DNA from: an uncultured Clostridiaceae bacterium
GTDB taxonomy: Bacteria; Bacillota; Clostridia; TANB77; CAG-508
Direction: 5' to 3'
Length of the DNA stretch: 64,000 nt
Assembly: GCA_948356915.1 (NCBI GenBank)
Contig: CAOJCG010000001.1
Location: 186,001 to 250,000, forward strand
Made by a program: the position numbers and the translations under genes. Under the pieces are notes generated by a model, which was not told where the DNA came from, did not search any database, and was given only the letters and a program-made list of their open reading frames with translations. This document shows, one piece after another, positions 21,401-28,700 of the stretch (the stretch's first letter is position 1; every line of letters begins with the position of its first letter).

Positions 21401-23271
21401 TCATCTGTTTGAGATATGTTTCCAACCCTAACAACTGTTTTGTTTGAACCTTTTATTACTTCGTCTGTTGTAACTAAGTCATTATATTTATGAACTATAC
21501 TTGTAACTTTTCCATTCTCGAATGTTACTATTAGCGTAACATTTCCCATAGAATCGTATCCTTCTTGTGTACTCATTTGGCTTAAGATATATTGATATGA
21601 ACCATCTTTTGTCATTATTGCTGGTTTTAATATTAATCTTCCATCACTGTCAGATGTTCCATATATTGCTTCCATATTGTATTTACTATTTAGTTTAGGT
21701 TGTATTAATCTGTATTCTGTATTTCCTAAAAAGATATTGCTATTATTTGCATCTGTAGTTATTATTTCCATATCAAATGTTTCAACTGATATTGGTAATA
21801 GCACTGTTACATTTCTTTCTACTACATCTACTTCTGGTACTGTAACATCAGATTCTGCCCATATTGTTCCTACTCCTTTAGGGTCATTATGTACTATAAT
21901 CGTTGTTGCCCCAGTCTCTTGGTAGCCAAATTGATTAACTATTGGTTTTATTTCAAATTTAATGTCTCCTAATGTCTTTAAATCATCTATTTTTATTTTT
22001 CCTCTAGAATCTGTTTTTAATGTATCACTAAATATTTCTTTTACTATGTCAATTCCAAATTCATCTTGACCAACTACAGTTGTTCCTACTACTTGTATGT
22101 CTAAGTCAGCTACTGGAAGGCTGTCACTCTTTTCACTTACTGCTTTTATTGTTAAGCTGTATTTTTTACATATTACAATTATTGGTGTATGTTCCATTTC
22201 ATATGTATGGATATTACTTTCTCTGTCTTTATATTCTATATTTAGACTATCACTTGAAGATATATCTCTATATATTTTTCCTGCGTCTATATTTGCATTT
22301 CCTTTTAATGTTAGAGTATATACAAAAGTTTTTGTTTCTCCTGCTTTTATTTCCTCACATCTTAATATATATCCATTTGGAGTTTTTTCTATTTCTAAAT
22401 TATCATCTTTAGAAACTTCTACAAAGTCAAAATACTCATTTATTTCATTAGGGAAAATATCAGATAAAGTCACATCTACCATGCTATTATTTGTTTTATA
22501 ATATATGTTAGAAAAGTCTGTAGTATCGCTTATCATTTGAACCGTTCCCATAGATGTACTGTTTTGGTATTCATTGTTTGTTATATCTGTTAATATTGAT
22601 ACTATGTCTATTTTATTAATTGTAGTTAAACTTTCTAATTTATCTTTAATAGAATCTGTTGCATCAGAAAAAATAACTATGTACTTTTGTTCTTCCCCAT
22701 TACTCAAAGTAGTTGTAGCAAAGTCTATGGCTTTTTCTACACTATCTCCGTCTGAAAATGTTATAGAATTTATAGCGTCTTTATATGTTTGTAAGCCATT
22801 ATTTGACATTGCTACTTTTATTCCATTATTATCAGAAATAGATATTTTTGTTGTTGGTGAGTTGCTCATAAGTTCAGTTACAAGGTCTATAGCTTTTGTT
22901 TTAACATTATTATCAAAATCATTTATTTCCATACTCCTAGAGCTATCTATTACAATAGCTACTTCTGGTACAGGTATTACTGGTGCTAAATTTTTAACTT
23001 GTACTTCATAGTTTAAGCTTTGTGGTGTATCTCCTACTATCTTTTTAGTTACGCTAGAGTCATACTTTTTTGGGTTACTACTATCGTAATCTACATTATA
23101 AGAGATATTGTGTTCACCATTATCTTTAACTTCTACTGCATAATTATCATTTTTATTAGCATTTACTGCTGTTATGCCTATAATGACAAAAATAGCAATT
23201 AGCATAGCACAAATAGCTAATATTTTCTTTTGATTATTAGTAACTACTTTTACAATCTTTTCTTTTGACAT
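9439..23271 (-). CDS. Giant vWA/Cna-B repeat surface adhesin ending in a dockerin-like module
   Basis: A 4610-residue secreted protein, probably a stalk-like adhesin. Residues 17-38 are a signal/anchor helix. A von Willebrand A domain spans about 100-270 with an intact MIDAS motif (D109-S-S111-R-S113 in VAIVIDSSRSME). From about 370 to 4470 follow roughly three dozen Cna-B/SpaA-type beta-sandwich repeats of about 115 residues, recognisable by recurring APxGY and TVTFDxNG motifs. One repeat near 1830-1960 carries a helical insert rich in Glu, Lys and Asn. The C-terminus (about 4470-4610) has a small beta module and a degenerate dockerin (GDSSKDGRLTATDLHQF, then GDGKIRATDLNEF). No LPxTG motif or C-terminal membrane anchor is seen. 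Start ATG at 23271 follows GAGAGGG. I find no in-frame CGG among its 4610 codons. A decayed paralogue lies at 25756-35800. Confidence 0.93.
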   Translation of the reverse strand: MSKEKIVKVVTNNQKKILAICAMLIAIFVIIGITAVNANKNDNYAVEVKDNGEHNISYNVDYDSSNPKKYDSSVTKKIVGDTPQSLNYEVQVKNLAPVIPVPEVAIVIDSSRSMEINDFDNNVKTKAIDLVTELMSNSPTTKISISDNNGIKVAMSNNGLQTYKDAINSITFSDGDSVEKAIDFATTTLSNGEEQKYIVIFSDATDSIKDKLESLTTINKIDIVSILTDITNNEYQNSTSMGTVQMISDTTDFSNIYYKTNNSMVDVTLSDIFPNEINEYFDFVEVSKDDNLEIEKTPNGYILRCEEIKAGETKTFVYTLTLKGNANIDAGKIYRDISSSDSLNIEYKDRESNIHTYEMEHTPIIVICKKYSLTIKAVSEKSDSLPVADLDIQVVGTTVVGQDEFGIDIVKEIFSDTLKTDSRGKIKIDDLKTLGDIKFEIKPIVNQFGYQETGATTIIVHNDPKGVGTIWAESDVTVPEVDVVERNVTVLLPISVETFDMEIITTDANNSNIFLGNTEYRLIQPKLNSKYNMEAIYGTSDSDGRLILKPAIMTKDGSYQYILSQMSTQEGYDSMGNVTLIVTFENGKVTSIVHKYNDLVTTDEVIKGSNKTVVRVGNISQTDDTFFLEINLKDKDTNAPLFGGIYDIEVNRTTSGGEQVTSRLNDYITDINGKITIEIPGTGYINLKITEKSPKAGYTEDKEVKNITFYRNNGTVQSITDNPQHVAIADSDNNKVIVNLTSSLANEQNRIQVKLVDNEEITASVPGVLIGINKVGEENVIQAITNQEGIANFIVPNEEPGEYNYEIKLLTPAPGGYLVATPLLGTIKVKYNNNKFISEGSTVSSTTPYIDVQYSQSIEGNFKYDTALVEIRLAADPTYAYTLKIALVDNIDEAAKGLAGGKYSIEMESDGVEVKYLSGKLTDQKGNYITRIVGGGKNITIKITQTETLKGYIKTLNTQVIELELTDKGYVLTSSAPYIYDPDNNLYRGAELVDKEIIYHDVNMPKTTANTILNLHVNKMDQNDFLVSGVKVKLSSSTLKDINGNNLDYAYDVIDDKGNTIKKNYYETDQNGYFEILGIQVPGNQLNNGERIDYIYMNELDADGNIIPNTDITLKITFRQNKNTDVVEVTNVEATWGNRLVKSRTFSSRETDVAYESDVYLDLFTNFDDVGNFSLDLKKINKDGKPLLSSKYDIVLIRPDGTTLVRRDIAVNDNVELDGALVSKGTKIEITEKEAPIGYEINEYTEVLTVTDVDPITNLVTCELEPSRYTTPRAQLLTPQVLVSSDGTQKLCVTIELTDYEIDTFKFGITTIDRETTEPVQGYEYSVSTTEGAQKKFSPTDKDGKTSSKIGANYKIDDYEVTYTINAVKEAKFYKKLTTPIEVKVIFDLNGNVKASETIQANEGSAGYGTIWNIEAINTIDGNDIDVQIKVDPCDPLIVNIKTQDSITDTELTNIEYKIEPSINMPAIGSTTISVGYVLPNGVQTYTIKQTNADMISNYKKIPDQQIKVTYDEEGNVIALDELTNEVHEVSINGKEVSIIIDAEPQVPFTMKNIAYFHKDTNIVNSKFEISVSDDNTKEILTDTLGEDAKHIGKFETNTSKIYTIKQIKAGTGYATIKDFQIEVTFDESRNITKAEIVGNKTQGNVNEFIEFVEVGVTRPSTESDKGYNGNDKGIVNITVKSYPQVEFNIESVDRRDETIKLAGTIYKVESSIQTKDEQIITDSNGIGTAKLDKSGYRENVIYTITELQPSARYQTLGIEPVINVEFDEHGYIINATINKRSDVIEIIKPEISEPEDNFKLNIKIKSNLELKINITKVDEEDSSIVIPGVNFELTARIVKDNLQEYTEEEQEKIILNTSEQTEEYYLSEVLDRLKIDREEVENLRKNIGISNIINELKNNNNLSAEEEDQINTQLNDNLKITKLIELEKLTKTQINQKISDVNNKAIIDRLIQENKTTEDTVNDLLDIVKKQVRLDVDRIVTDVNGKAIAYMDKTLSNKTIEYTLKETKKVQGYDWLNEVVIFEITYDANGMMVADEPIKVVSGNIDITSFNQYNFEMSATIKNTPSREFQIHLSVEDVYDSNKKLETARFDAYLVDVQNSITYAPDNKYRVALETGSVTNGTNLTTAHGEDTEVVGLYEEGAGRRLLRLVQTQTPTSYYLGNDKFDSIYQSIQYALLVDVEFNDEGTIVGANIHAPGSDSKHIGYIADGRYIQVSHTKNTINVTIKYYPMLQVQIQAKDMYTDASLIGKYTIDTTQWGINNGSAGIVSAGYINPYFSSYNSNEYYGRVYNASYTTSDSINSVEEAERVAVAPTEADSFVENKNTNKDNRIRRFYIYENAEPNAPIQYQTYLPRHITHSIQYLLAIIDVKYDDLGQVEKVDVIQEKSQTNIKEGFFKTVKANVNEHTIKITIDYAPITTINVNVIDEISNAPLSGIRVNPYLGGTDVTNTSYEYRTTLYYTTNAQGKTGWTYWGASIPDTLNRYILDSYTVGSGYDGYFDPGNVILDISYDANGRVSSVTPKSTDSYGDVNAVDITWENNNVQVTIRYSRKFNIKLNKVDYYDSNKKLNAAFDITSINGATASMASNTTTTVGKVYAGKIVKYTISETAVPSGYIPIENMDIIVEFNNNGSVRNINSSSEYFEFIKSAPVDVLTNSLRKVDVEANIKNKPRFDITLELSDKFYPSLKLAGGTFSMENSKGDVSSGGIKTDSNGIMQTYIGTVYPNEDVIYTIRQTNTIPGYYTNNITIQFKVHFNENGKVENYSLLEGNSVAAIHPTKYIGTKEIKLDVNNMPKDIKIGFNKYDKLNNNVMPDVKFKVTVKEEGKVDSIKNNIVTNANGTAIEVVDNFKETTGENRVVTYVISEIEAAPTYRKIQDVELKVTYKPDGSMYLYDVISNPSNVDVDVAVGQIKYVDNTPVHISLSIPNDNAYDLIIKNEDKNYEGLGIQGTEYNVTINGENKGPLTTNANGIAKVINQTQSGEITIGIAEIAVGEGYRQENNNMTTIKVEKGTGAYTLVEKENSNPMYAEVEVDEEHGTITVTFKNETKLELTMKKDDINTADALQGAQFEIKEEELDNEANVIPGTENIITTDANNTTDADGLLYFDLGLSKQNKTIRYTFTETKEPVGYTRIQPITVTVEFDSFGNIIQMKDNSFRAEETLATRTGKSHHMIVTIGNGTVNEEYTVKIVTEDSQSGRRINGSIFQVEAIEMLSGATNKSITGATTNVSSVLAGNTHIFERGALKVNGITAEGDVQIKFKQTESAVGYVYGLNPTSGTVNIHTKFDIIPSSQEKQVTITEGEGNDKRFDVQVDNDNRLITIKVLNDPQVDFEITKVDGDTKTPIEGINLNIKSTIIENGESIETGLNKPFNPTNQNGYTESDVGYSYAGKTVIYTISETKDLQYKQLEDIIIVVQYDIDGNIAEYKILSSTNDVKIKPDATKTIRKRVLTDSSPIIGIVDINYSSVKIPTGIGSRILQLEINNYKEPGDYRIQIGKYHEDTTYPYLLPGAKYQITVTQEHGRAVTTWTDVTDQNGIILSPYFSGYGDIEISIREIEAPEGFETDDKTRTTTLKRYESSGRIVIQSTDAGAKVSDDYSMIYLSAVDKQISGVYDIVLNKTDAKTGYLIENNPATIKLELLEEIETITQNINQETGEITEDITTTTLRTPIFEQDTDDLGRIIAKNLKAPSKPGQYKYVLSEVKQPKGYTGISEDEVEILVTFDVNENEEMVITNVVVKDATDVKAGKSSDQVMNVIVYNIPEEQSESGILADDEFGIDLRKIDSELKQITGSIAKFKITNVATNDFVDVETDELGRSELVKFKMPTEEGQYRYVLNEVEAPRGYKLYDGDINIVLDFAKDENDKMYLNKAEVLGANVIYSNRAEEGELPSRKIDIKVINEDAPYTLVIEKHHIADPYYPEFISDVTFDIKVTQEFGDEMPQMTKTTDEKGLITIENLNGYGRIKVEITEKSAPDEYKVDHETKVLEFYRDKYTKELRQINSNVGYEFSEDEKTIYIKPINDINNGIYDLVINKVDKNTNMTITNNPTTFNLNMIRKYYKNNVVTDQATGLITNEPEITEIKVPIIENELTNDKGILIKNFIEMPKEVGTYTFELEEVNAPNGYEKLQNIIRYEVTLDYNENNELVITNVQVLNNDTNLQVLTWKKQFIALAVLNESAIPDGNIQLQVTKVDEEKNPITTDTAVFKIIDNQTNEVYYMETDESSSIANKLIEMPKEAGKYNYTINEIKAPEGYALNRNDINLELEYTEDSNEEGKIVLSKVTVNGENVVYTNEADENHLPNKNIELEVINKLGQNSSVNEKTYTVIVNKIDEITKEHITKRATFDVSLANGEIVHASTNEQGQMIIENVHMPAMSGDYEILVKETKAPEGYILDEEMKIVNVTFNGQKENMIISNIELGATNNTNIEIVTEECTEDKIVLNVLNKAEDEPLYVISRKYESGEDIYDVLKEFKGNDYSIDKPFIDTKVARYMKDTTVEEFIGNLESNGVMTVLDKNGKELSKESRVKTGMTLRAVKGNEELTFTIIIKGDSSKDGRLTATDLHQFEDHMSGKKPITDPIKLRAIDLVKNYGDGKIRATDLNEFYKLISKGELPD

Positions 23272-23428
23272 TTCTTTTCCCTCTCTTTTTTTATTATTCT
23301 AGTAACTTTACTATAAAAAATTTTAAATTTAAAGTCAATTAAAGAAATTGCCAATTTTCAAATTATTACAAGAGCTTATAATTAATTTTAGTACGGAAAT
23401 AAAGGTTTTGACGTATTTATTTACTATT

Positions 23429-23457
23429 TTTATATTTATATTATAATTATTTTACAA
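23429..23457 (-). promoter_or_regulatory. Possible promoter of the giant adhesin
   Basis: On the minus strand TTGTAA (23457-23452) and TATAAA (23434-23429) are separated by 17 bases. The same block, including the spacing, is conserved upstream of the pseudogene (about 35785-35815), which is the main support. Confidence 0.45.
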
Positions 23458-23506
23458 AAATCTCTTTTTTTCGACTTTTGCTAGGGAATATTGACATTTT
23501 GAAATG

Positions 23507-23586
23507 GGAAAGATTTGGGAAGAAAGATTTGGAAAGATTTGGGACGCGTCCCAAATCTTTCCAAATCTTTCTTCCCAAATCTTTCC
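23507..23586. repeat. Perfect 80-nt palindrome centred on ACGCGT
   Basis: The 40 bases from GGAAAGATTTGGGAAGAAAG to the centre at 23546/23547 are an exact reverse complement of the following 40, with no loop. The arms contain three repeats of AAAGATTTGG. It lies between the 3' end of the glycine-rich gene and the giant adhesin promoter and shares its core with 5089-5157 and 8049-8102. It could act as terminator of the glycine-rich gene, though no long T-run follows on the minus strand. Confidence 0.9.
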
Positions 23587-23610
23587 TTTTTTACATTCCC
23601 TTTTTCTATA

Positions 23611-25537
23611 TTATTCTACATTTTCTATATATTCTTGATATGTTCCAGTTGATACATTCCCGCAAGATACTGTACCATTTCCGCCATTTCCTCCTATTGC
23701 TTCAAATTCTACACCGTAATAATTGTCTCCACCTGTTCCCCCTGTTACATTTATCATTCCTTTTTGAATTATAGTATTGTAAAAAACATTTATGCTTCCT
23801 CCGTCCAGAACCTCCACCTGAAGGTGTATAACTAGAAGATCGTATATCCCAAGCGCCTTGTCCTCCTTGACTACCATTTGAAGTAACTTCTCCTACATTA
23901 TTAAATGTACTTGCAAATATTATTAAAGTTCCTCCTGTTCCATTGTTTCCACCAGGATTACCTGCACCTGCTCCTAAAGTTCTATTATTTATATGTTCTC
24001 CTCCTGCTCCGCCGTTTTCCTCTCCTGCTTTTCCTATATCTTGGGATACTGACCATCCCCACATACCAGTATAATATCGATATCGGGATGAAGCGCCTCC
24101 TGCTGCTCCTCCAGAATAAGAAGTTCCTTTTCCTCCAGAAGCAGCTACAATATTTGATTCTGATACACCATTATACACTCCTCCTGAACCTCCACCTCCT
24201 GTTGCTCTTTCTTCTCCATGTTCTCCTGCAAGTCCTTCTTTTTGGATTGTTCCTGTATATTCTACTTTTTTAGCTCCATTTGCGCCTTCTTTTGGAACAA
24301 ATTCATATTCACCATTTTCTTTATTTTGGTTTTTCCATAAATATATGTTTTGCCCTTCTGCTTTTGCTCCTCTTGCAGTCATTGTTATCGTTCCATTATT
24401 TTCTAAATTTCCTGTTACATATAATAGCATTCCCTTTGGTCCACCGTATTGTGTTCCATACGCTGTTAATGTTGCATTATTTTTTATGGTTAAATTTCCA
24501 TTTATTTTTACTAATACAGTATATTTTGCATATTCATTTGCTGTTCCTACATCATTTGCATTTCCATACACTTTAGTATTATCTACTGTTATATCTCCTT
24601 CTTCTATATATGTGTGTACATTATATTCTTCATCTTTTACTGCTATTCTATAATGAGTGTCATTTTTCATTATTGCATTTTTGCTTGCAGATAATAAGCT
24701 ATCACTTACTATTAATGATACTTTTTCTTCCGTATTTTCTATTGTTTTTCCTTCTTTCCATTCACTTTTTGCTGTTATTGTTTTATTATCTGTTTCTAAT
24801 ATGTTTAATTCTTGTGTATATTTTTGCCATGTTTCTCCATCATCTAAACTATAATAGTTTATTAAATTTTCATTATTAGGGTATTCTATATTTATTGTTT
24901 TTGTAGTTCCATCTCCTAAAGTATCTATATTTGATACTATTATATTTGGTTTCTTTGAGGCTACTAATGTATGCAATTCTTCTTTTTCTTTTCCTACTAG
25001 CTTTACTCTTATTTGATAGGCTTCTCCTTCGCTTAAGGTTCTATCTAATGCTACTTTTTCTCTTCCTTTACACTCAAGTTTTATATCACTTCCTGTTATT
25101 TTTTCTATTCCATGTTTGTTTTCTATTGTTATTAAAACACCGTATTTCCCTTCATTTTGAGACATTATTTCGTATTTTGCTTTTGTTACTATTTTCTCAA
25201 CACTTGCTATTGTCAAATCATTATTTATCGTAACATAATATTCATTATATTTAACTTCTCCTGTTGTTTCGTTTAAGTCATAGCCTTTTTCCTTAAGTTT
25301 TTCTTTTACATCTAAAATAGTTGCTTCCCTTTGTTCTGCTTCCATAACTTGCGTCTTTGTTTCATCTATTATACCTTGTATTTGCGTTTCTATTTGTGTT
25401 TGTTTTAATTCTTCTATTCTATTTTTAGCTATTTCTATTATTCCAATTTTTTGTATGGTAATAACTCCTATAATTATAATTAATACTATTATAATAAATA
25501 TTATACTATTGCTTATAGTCTTCTTTTTATCCATCAT
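23611..25537 (-). CDS. Membrane-anchored glycine-rich surface protein, interrupted by a +1 shift at CGG
   Basis: A protein of about 641 residues once joined. Residues 9-31 form a hydrophobic anchor preceded by MMDKKK, followed by a helical region rich in Gln/Glu (about 33-80), beta-rich domains, and from about 430 a glycine-rich C-terminal domain (GGGGSGGVYNGVS, GGAAGGASS). The upstream frame reads TCT GGA CGG AGG and then 30-odd codons of basic, non-glycine-rich sequence. The +1 frame from the GG continues the glycine-rich pattern (GGGSINVFYNTIIQKG, INVTGGTGGDNYYGVEF) to a stop at 23611. Composition on both sides of the joint is the same only if the C is skipped. It lies between the giant adhesin and its degenerate paralogue. 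Function is not known; it may be a surface or fibre protein. Confidence 0.85.
23801..23803 (-). other. CGG +1 recoding site in the glycine-rich gene
   Basis: Zero frame TCT GGA CGG AGG AAG; restored frame GGA (C) GGA GGA AGC ATA. The quadruplet is CGGA. Confidence 0.7.
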
Positions 25538-25627
25538 TCTACCTCTTTTGTTTTTTTCTTTATTTTATACTTAATAATTTTTACTGTCAATAAGTTTACT
25601 AAATAATATATTTTTTTACTATCGAAC

Positions 25628-25708
25628 AAAAGTGGCTTTGCCATACGGGTCGCTTGATAAGGCGGCGACCACTACAACGTGAAATGTATTAATAAAAGTC
25701 GATTTTTC
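25628..25708. repeat. Dispersed repeat, CCCCTACA/TCGATTTTTCC family
   Basis: GTGGCTTTGCCATACGGG, GGCGGCGACCACTACAACG and AAAAGTCGATTTTTCCTGTA. Related copies lie at about 42503-42585, 53068-53110 and 60028-60150. With the short AT-rich flank it accounts for the whole gap upstream of the glycine-rich gene. Confidence 0.65.
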
Positions 25709-25710
25709 CT

Positions 25711-25750
25711 GTACAACAAAAACAGGCTAGTTTGCCTGCTTTTGTTGCAC
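25711..25750. terminator. Terminator after the adhesin pseudogene
   Basis: Hairpin ACAACAAAAACAGGC / GCCTGCTTTTGTTG, a slightly diverged copy of 9396-9434, showing that the duplication included the 3' flank. Confidence 0.8.
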
Positions 25751-25755
25751 TTATT

Positions 25756-28700
25756 TTAGTCTGGTAGTTCACCTTTGCTTATTAGTTTATAGAATTCATT
25801 TAAATCTGTTGCTCTTATTTTTCCGTCTCCGTAATTTTTTGCTAAGTCTATTGCTCTTAGTTTTATTGGATCTGTTATTGGCTTTTTACCTGACTTTCAC
25901 CTGTTTTACTATCTATTTTATTTATTACTAAAGTATATGGCTTAGTATTTGTTAAAACACCTCCACTTCCTCCTTTGTCAATAGTGTTTCCTACTGCAAA
26001 TGATATGAACTGTTTCTTACTTGTAAGTATTTGTACATCTTCTGTAATAGTTAGTATTTTGGAATCACTAATTATTAATTTGTCTTCACTATTTTGAAGC
26101 GTTACTTGATATCTAACTGGCTCTTTTAAGCCTTTATATCCTTCTGGTGCTTTGTTTTCTTCTAGCTCAAATATATATGTTCCTGGTTCCGTTGGCATTT
26201 GGGCTCCATCTTTTATTAATATTCCTAAGTCATTTGTTTGCGCATTTTGAATTACTGGCTCTCTTATTTCAGTCACTTGTATACTACCATCGTCATTTGT
26301 TTTATGGTATTTTCTAATCATATATAAGCTAAAGGTTGCTGGATTATTTGTTATCATTGTATTATTTTCTTTATCTACTTTATTTATTACTATGTCGTAT
26401 AAACCTTCTTTTAGTTCATTTATTGGCATTAATACAACTTCTCCTGTTTCTTGTTTTAGCTCATATCCAACATTTGAATCATATTGTCTTAATTCTTTTG
26501 AGCCTTTGTCTCTGTAAAATTCTAAATATTTTATCTCAAAGTCTTGTTTATATTGTTCTGGTGCTGATATTTCTTTTATTTCAACTTTTATACGTCCATA
26601 ACCTTCTATGTCTTTTATTTCTATTATACCATCACTATTAGTTGTTTCTGTTTTTCTAATAACTAATTCTTTTCCAAATTCTTGTGTTATTTTTATATCA
26701 AATTGTACTCCTTCTATGAATTTTGGATAGTCTGGATCAGCTTCATGATGTTTTTCTATTTTTATTGTATATGGTAGGTCTTCATTTATTACTTGTAGTT
26801 TTATTAATTTGTTTGGAAGTTTGCCTTCTTCTGCTTTGTTTGCATGTAATATGTTATTTCCTTTAACAACAATAGTTTCTATGTATATTTTTTCTTCTTC
26901 ATCCTTTTCAGATCTTACTAGTATATACATAGGGTCTTCTATCTTTTTATATCCTTTCGGTGCTTCTTCTTCTCTTAACATATATTTATATGTCCCAGCT
27001 ACTTGTGGCATTTTTAGTTTAACTACTTCTGCTCTACCAAGTTCATCTGTAATAATTTCAGTATCAGTATTTTTGTCTAAATCTGTTAATATAAATTTAG
27101 CTTCTGTAGTTGTTATTTGTTCTAATTTAGTGTCTACTTTTCTTAAGTCTATTCCAAATTCGTCTTCTTCTATTGTTATGTCATCATCATTATCATCATC
27201 ATTTCCAGATTCCTCCTTTGTATTTAGAACTATCATGTTCATTACATTTTGAGACGTTTTTCCTACTTTTACTTCTTCAGAATTTTTTGCAACTGCACTT
27301 TCTATTATTATTTCTTGGTTTTCATTTTCAATAAATGTTACCTCTATTTCTATCTCTTCAGCAATTCCTTTGTAACCTTTAGGAGCCTTTAATTCTGTTA
27401 AATAATATGTGTATTTTCCTGGTTTATTTGGCGTTTTTAGTCCATTTACTACTATTCTACCATTTGAATCAGTTGTATCTTCTACTATTATATCTCTTAC
27501 AGATGTTTTTTCTACTGTTTCTGTCACTTCTCCTGTTTGGTCATTTATTTCTTGTTTTACTGTTTCGAATGTTTCAAGCATTTCTAGTTTAATTTTTGCA
27601 GGTTTTTCTATTAGTTTTCCATTTTTTGCATCTACTTTATTTATTACAATATCATATTTTCCTGCAATCATCTCATCTACTGCTCTTAGGCCTACTATTG
27701 TGAAATCCTCATTAAATGTACACTCTAAGTCTGAAGATATTAATTCTATTTTCTGTGTAGTTTCACTTCTTGTAAATCTAGCTGTTCTTACTACTTCATC
27801 TAGTTTATATCCTTCTGGTGCTTGCAATTCTTTTATACTAACTTCTATTTCTCCATATCCACTAAAGTATGGACTTATTATTATTCCTTCTTCATTTGTT
27901 ATATCTGTCCATGTTGTTACTGCTTTTCCATATTCTTGAGTTACTGTTATTTCATATTTTGCCCCTGGTATTAAATATGGATAACCTTCTGCTTTATTTG
28001 CTTTACCTATTTGAATCTGATAATCTTTAGGTAGTATTTCTTCTTTGTTGTTTATTTCTAACTGAAGGATTTTTGAGCCTATTCCTGTTGGTACTTGAAT
28101 GCTCATATCAGTAAAACTTGTTTCTCCTGTTACTACTCTTTTTGTTATAGTTTTTTCTGAAGGTTCTTTTATATTAACATCATCTTTGTTACTTAATACC
28201 TTACATGCTTTTATACTTCCATTTATGTCATACTTAACACTTAATATTATATCATCTAATTTATTGTATCCTTCTAGTTTTTCTTCTGATATTGTATATA
28301 TTACTGTTTTTCCTACATATGGGTAACTTATATCCATCTTAGTATATCCATTTTGGTCTGTTGCACTTAGCTCTTCATTATATGTATTAGTAACTTCTGA
28401 TTGTTCATTTAAAACAGCTCCCGTTATATTAAATTTCGCATTTGGTAATCTTTCTCCTGTCACACTATCTACCTTTGTTATTTCAAAATTAACTTGTGGG
28501 TCATTTAATATTTTTACTGTTATTACCTTATTGATAGAGTCACATTCTACATCAAAACCTGCTTCATCTATTGTAGTTAATGTAACTGGTTTTTCTAAGT
28601 TTCCATCTACTACATCAAAATGCGCATTTATTATTACTGTTCCTGATGTTTGGTTATTACCATATATATATCCTACTGCTGTTTCTAATTGCCTAAATTT

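Noticed and set aside
9626..23202. Many plus-strand reading frames of 60-200 codons opposite the giant adhesin
   Set aside because: They are hydrophobic shadows of a repetitive AT-rich gene, without ribosome sites or family resemblance.
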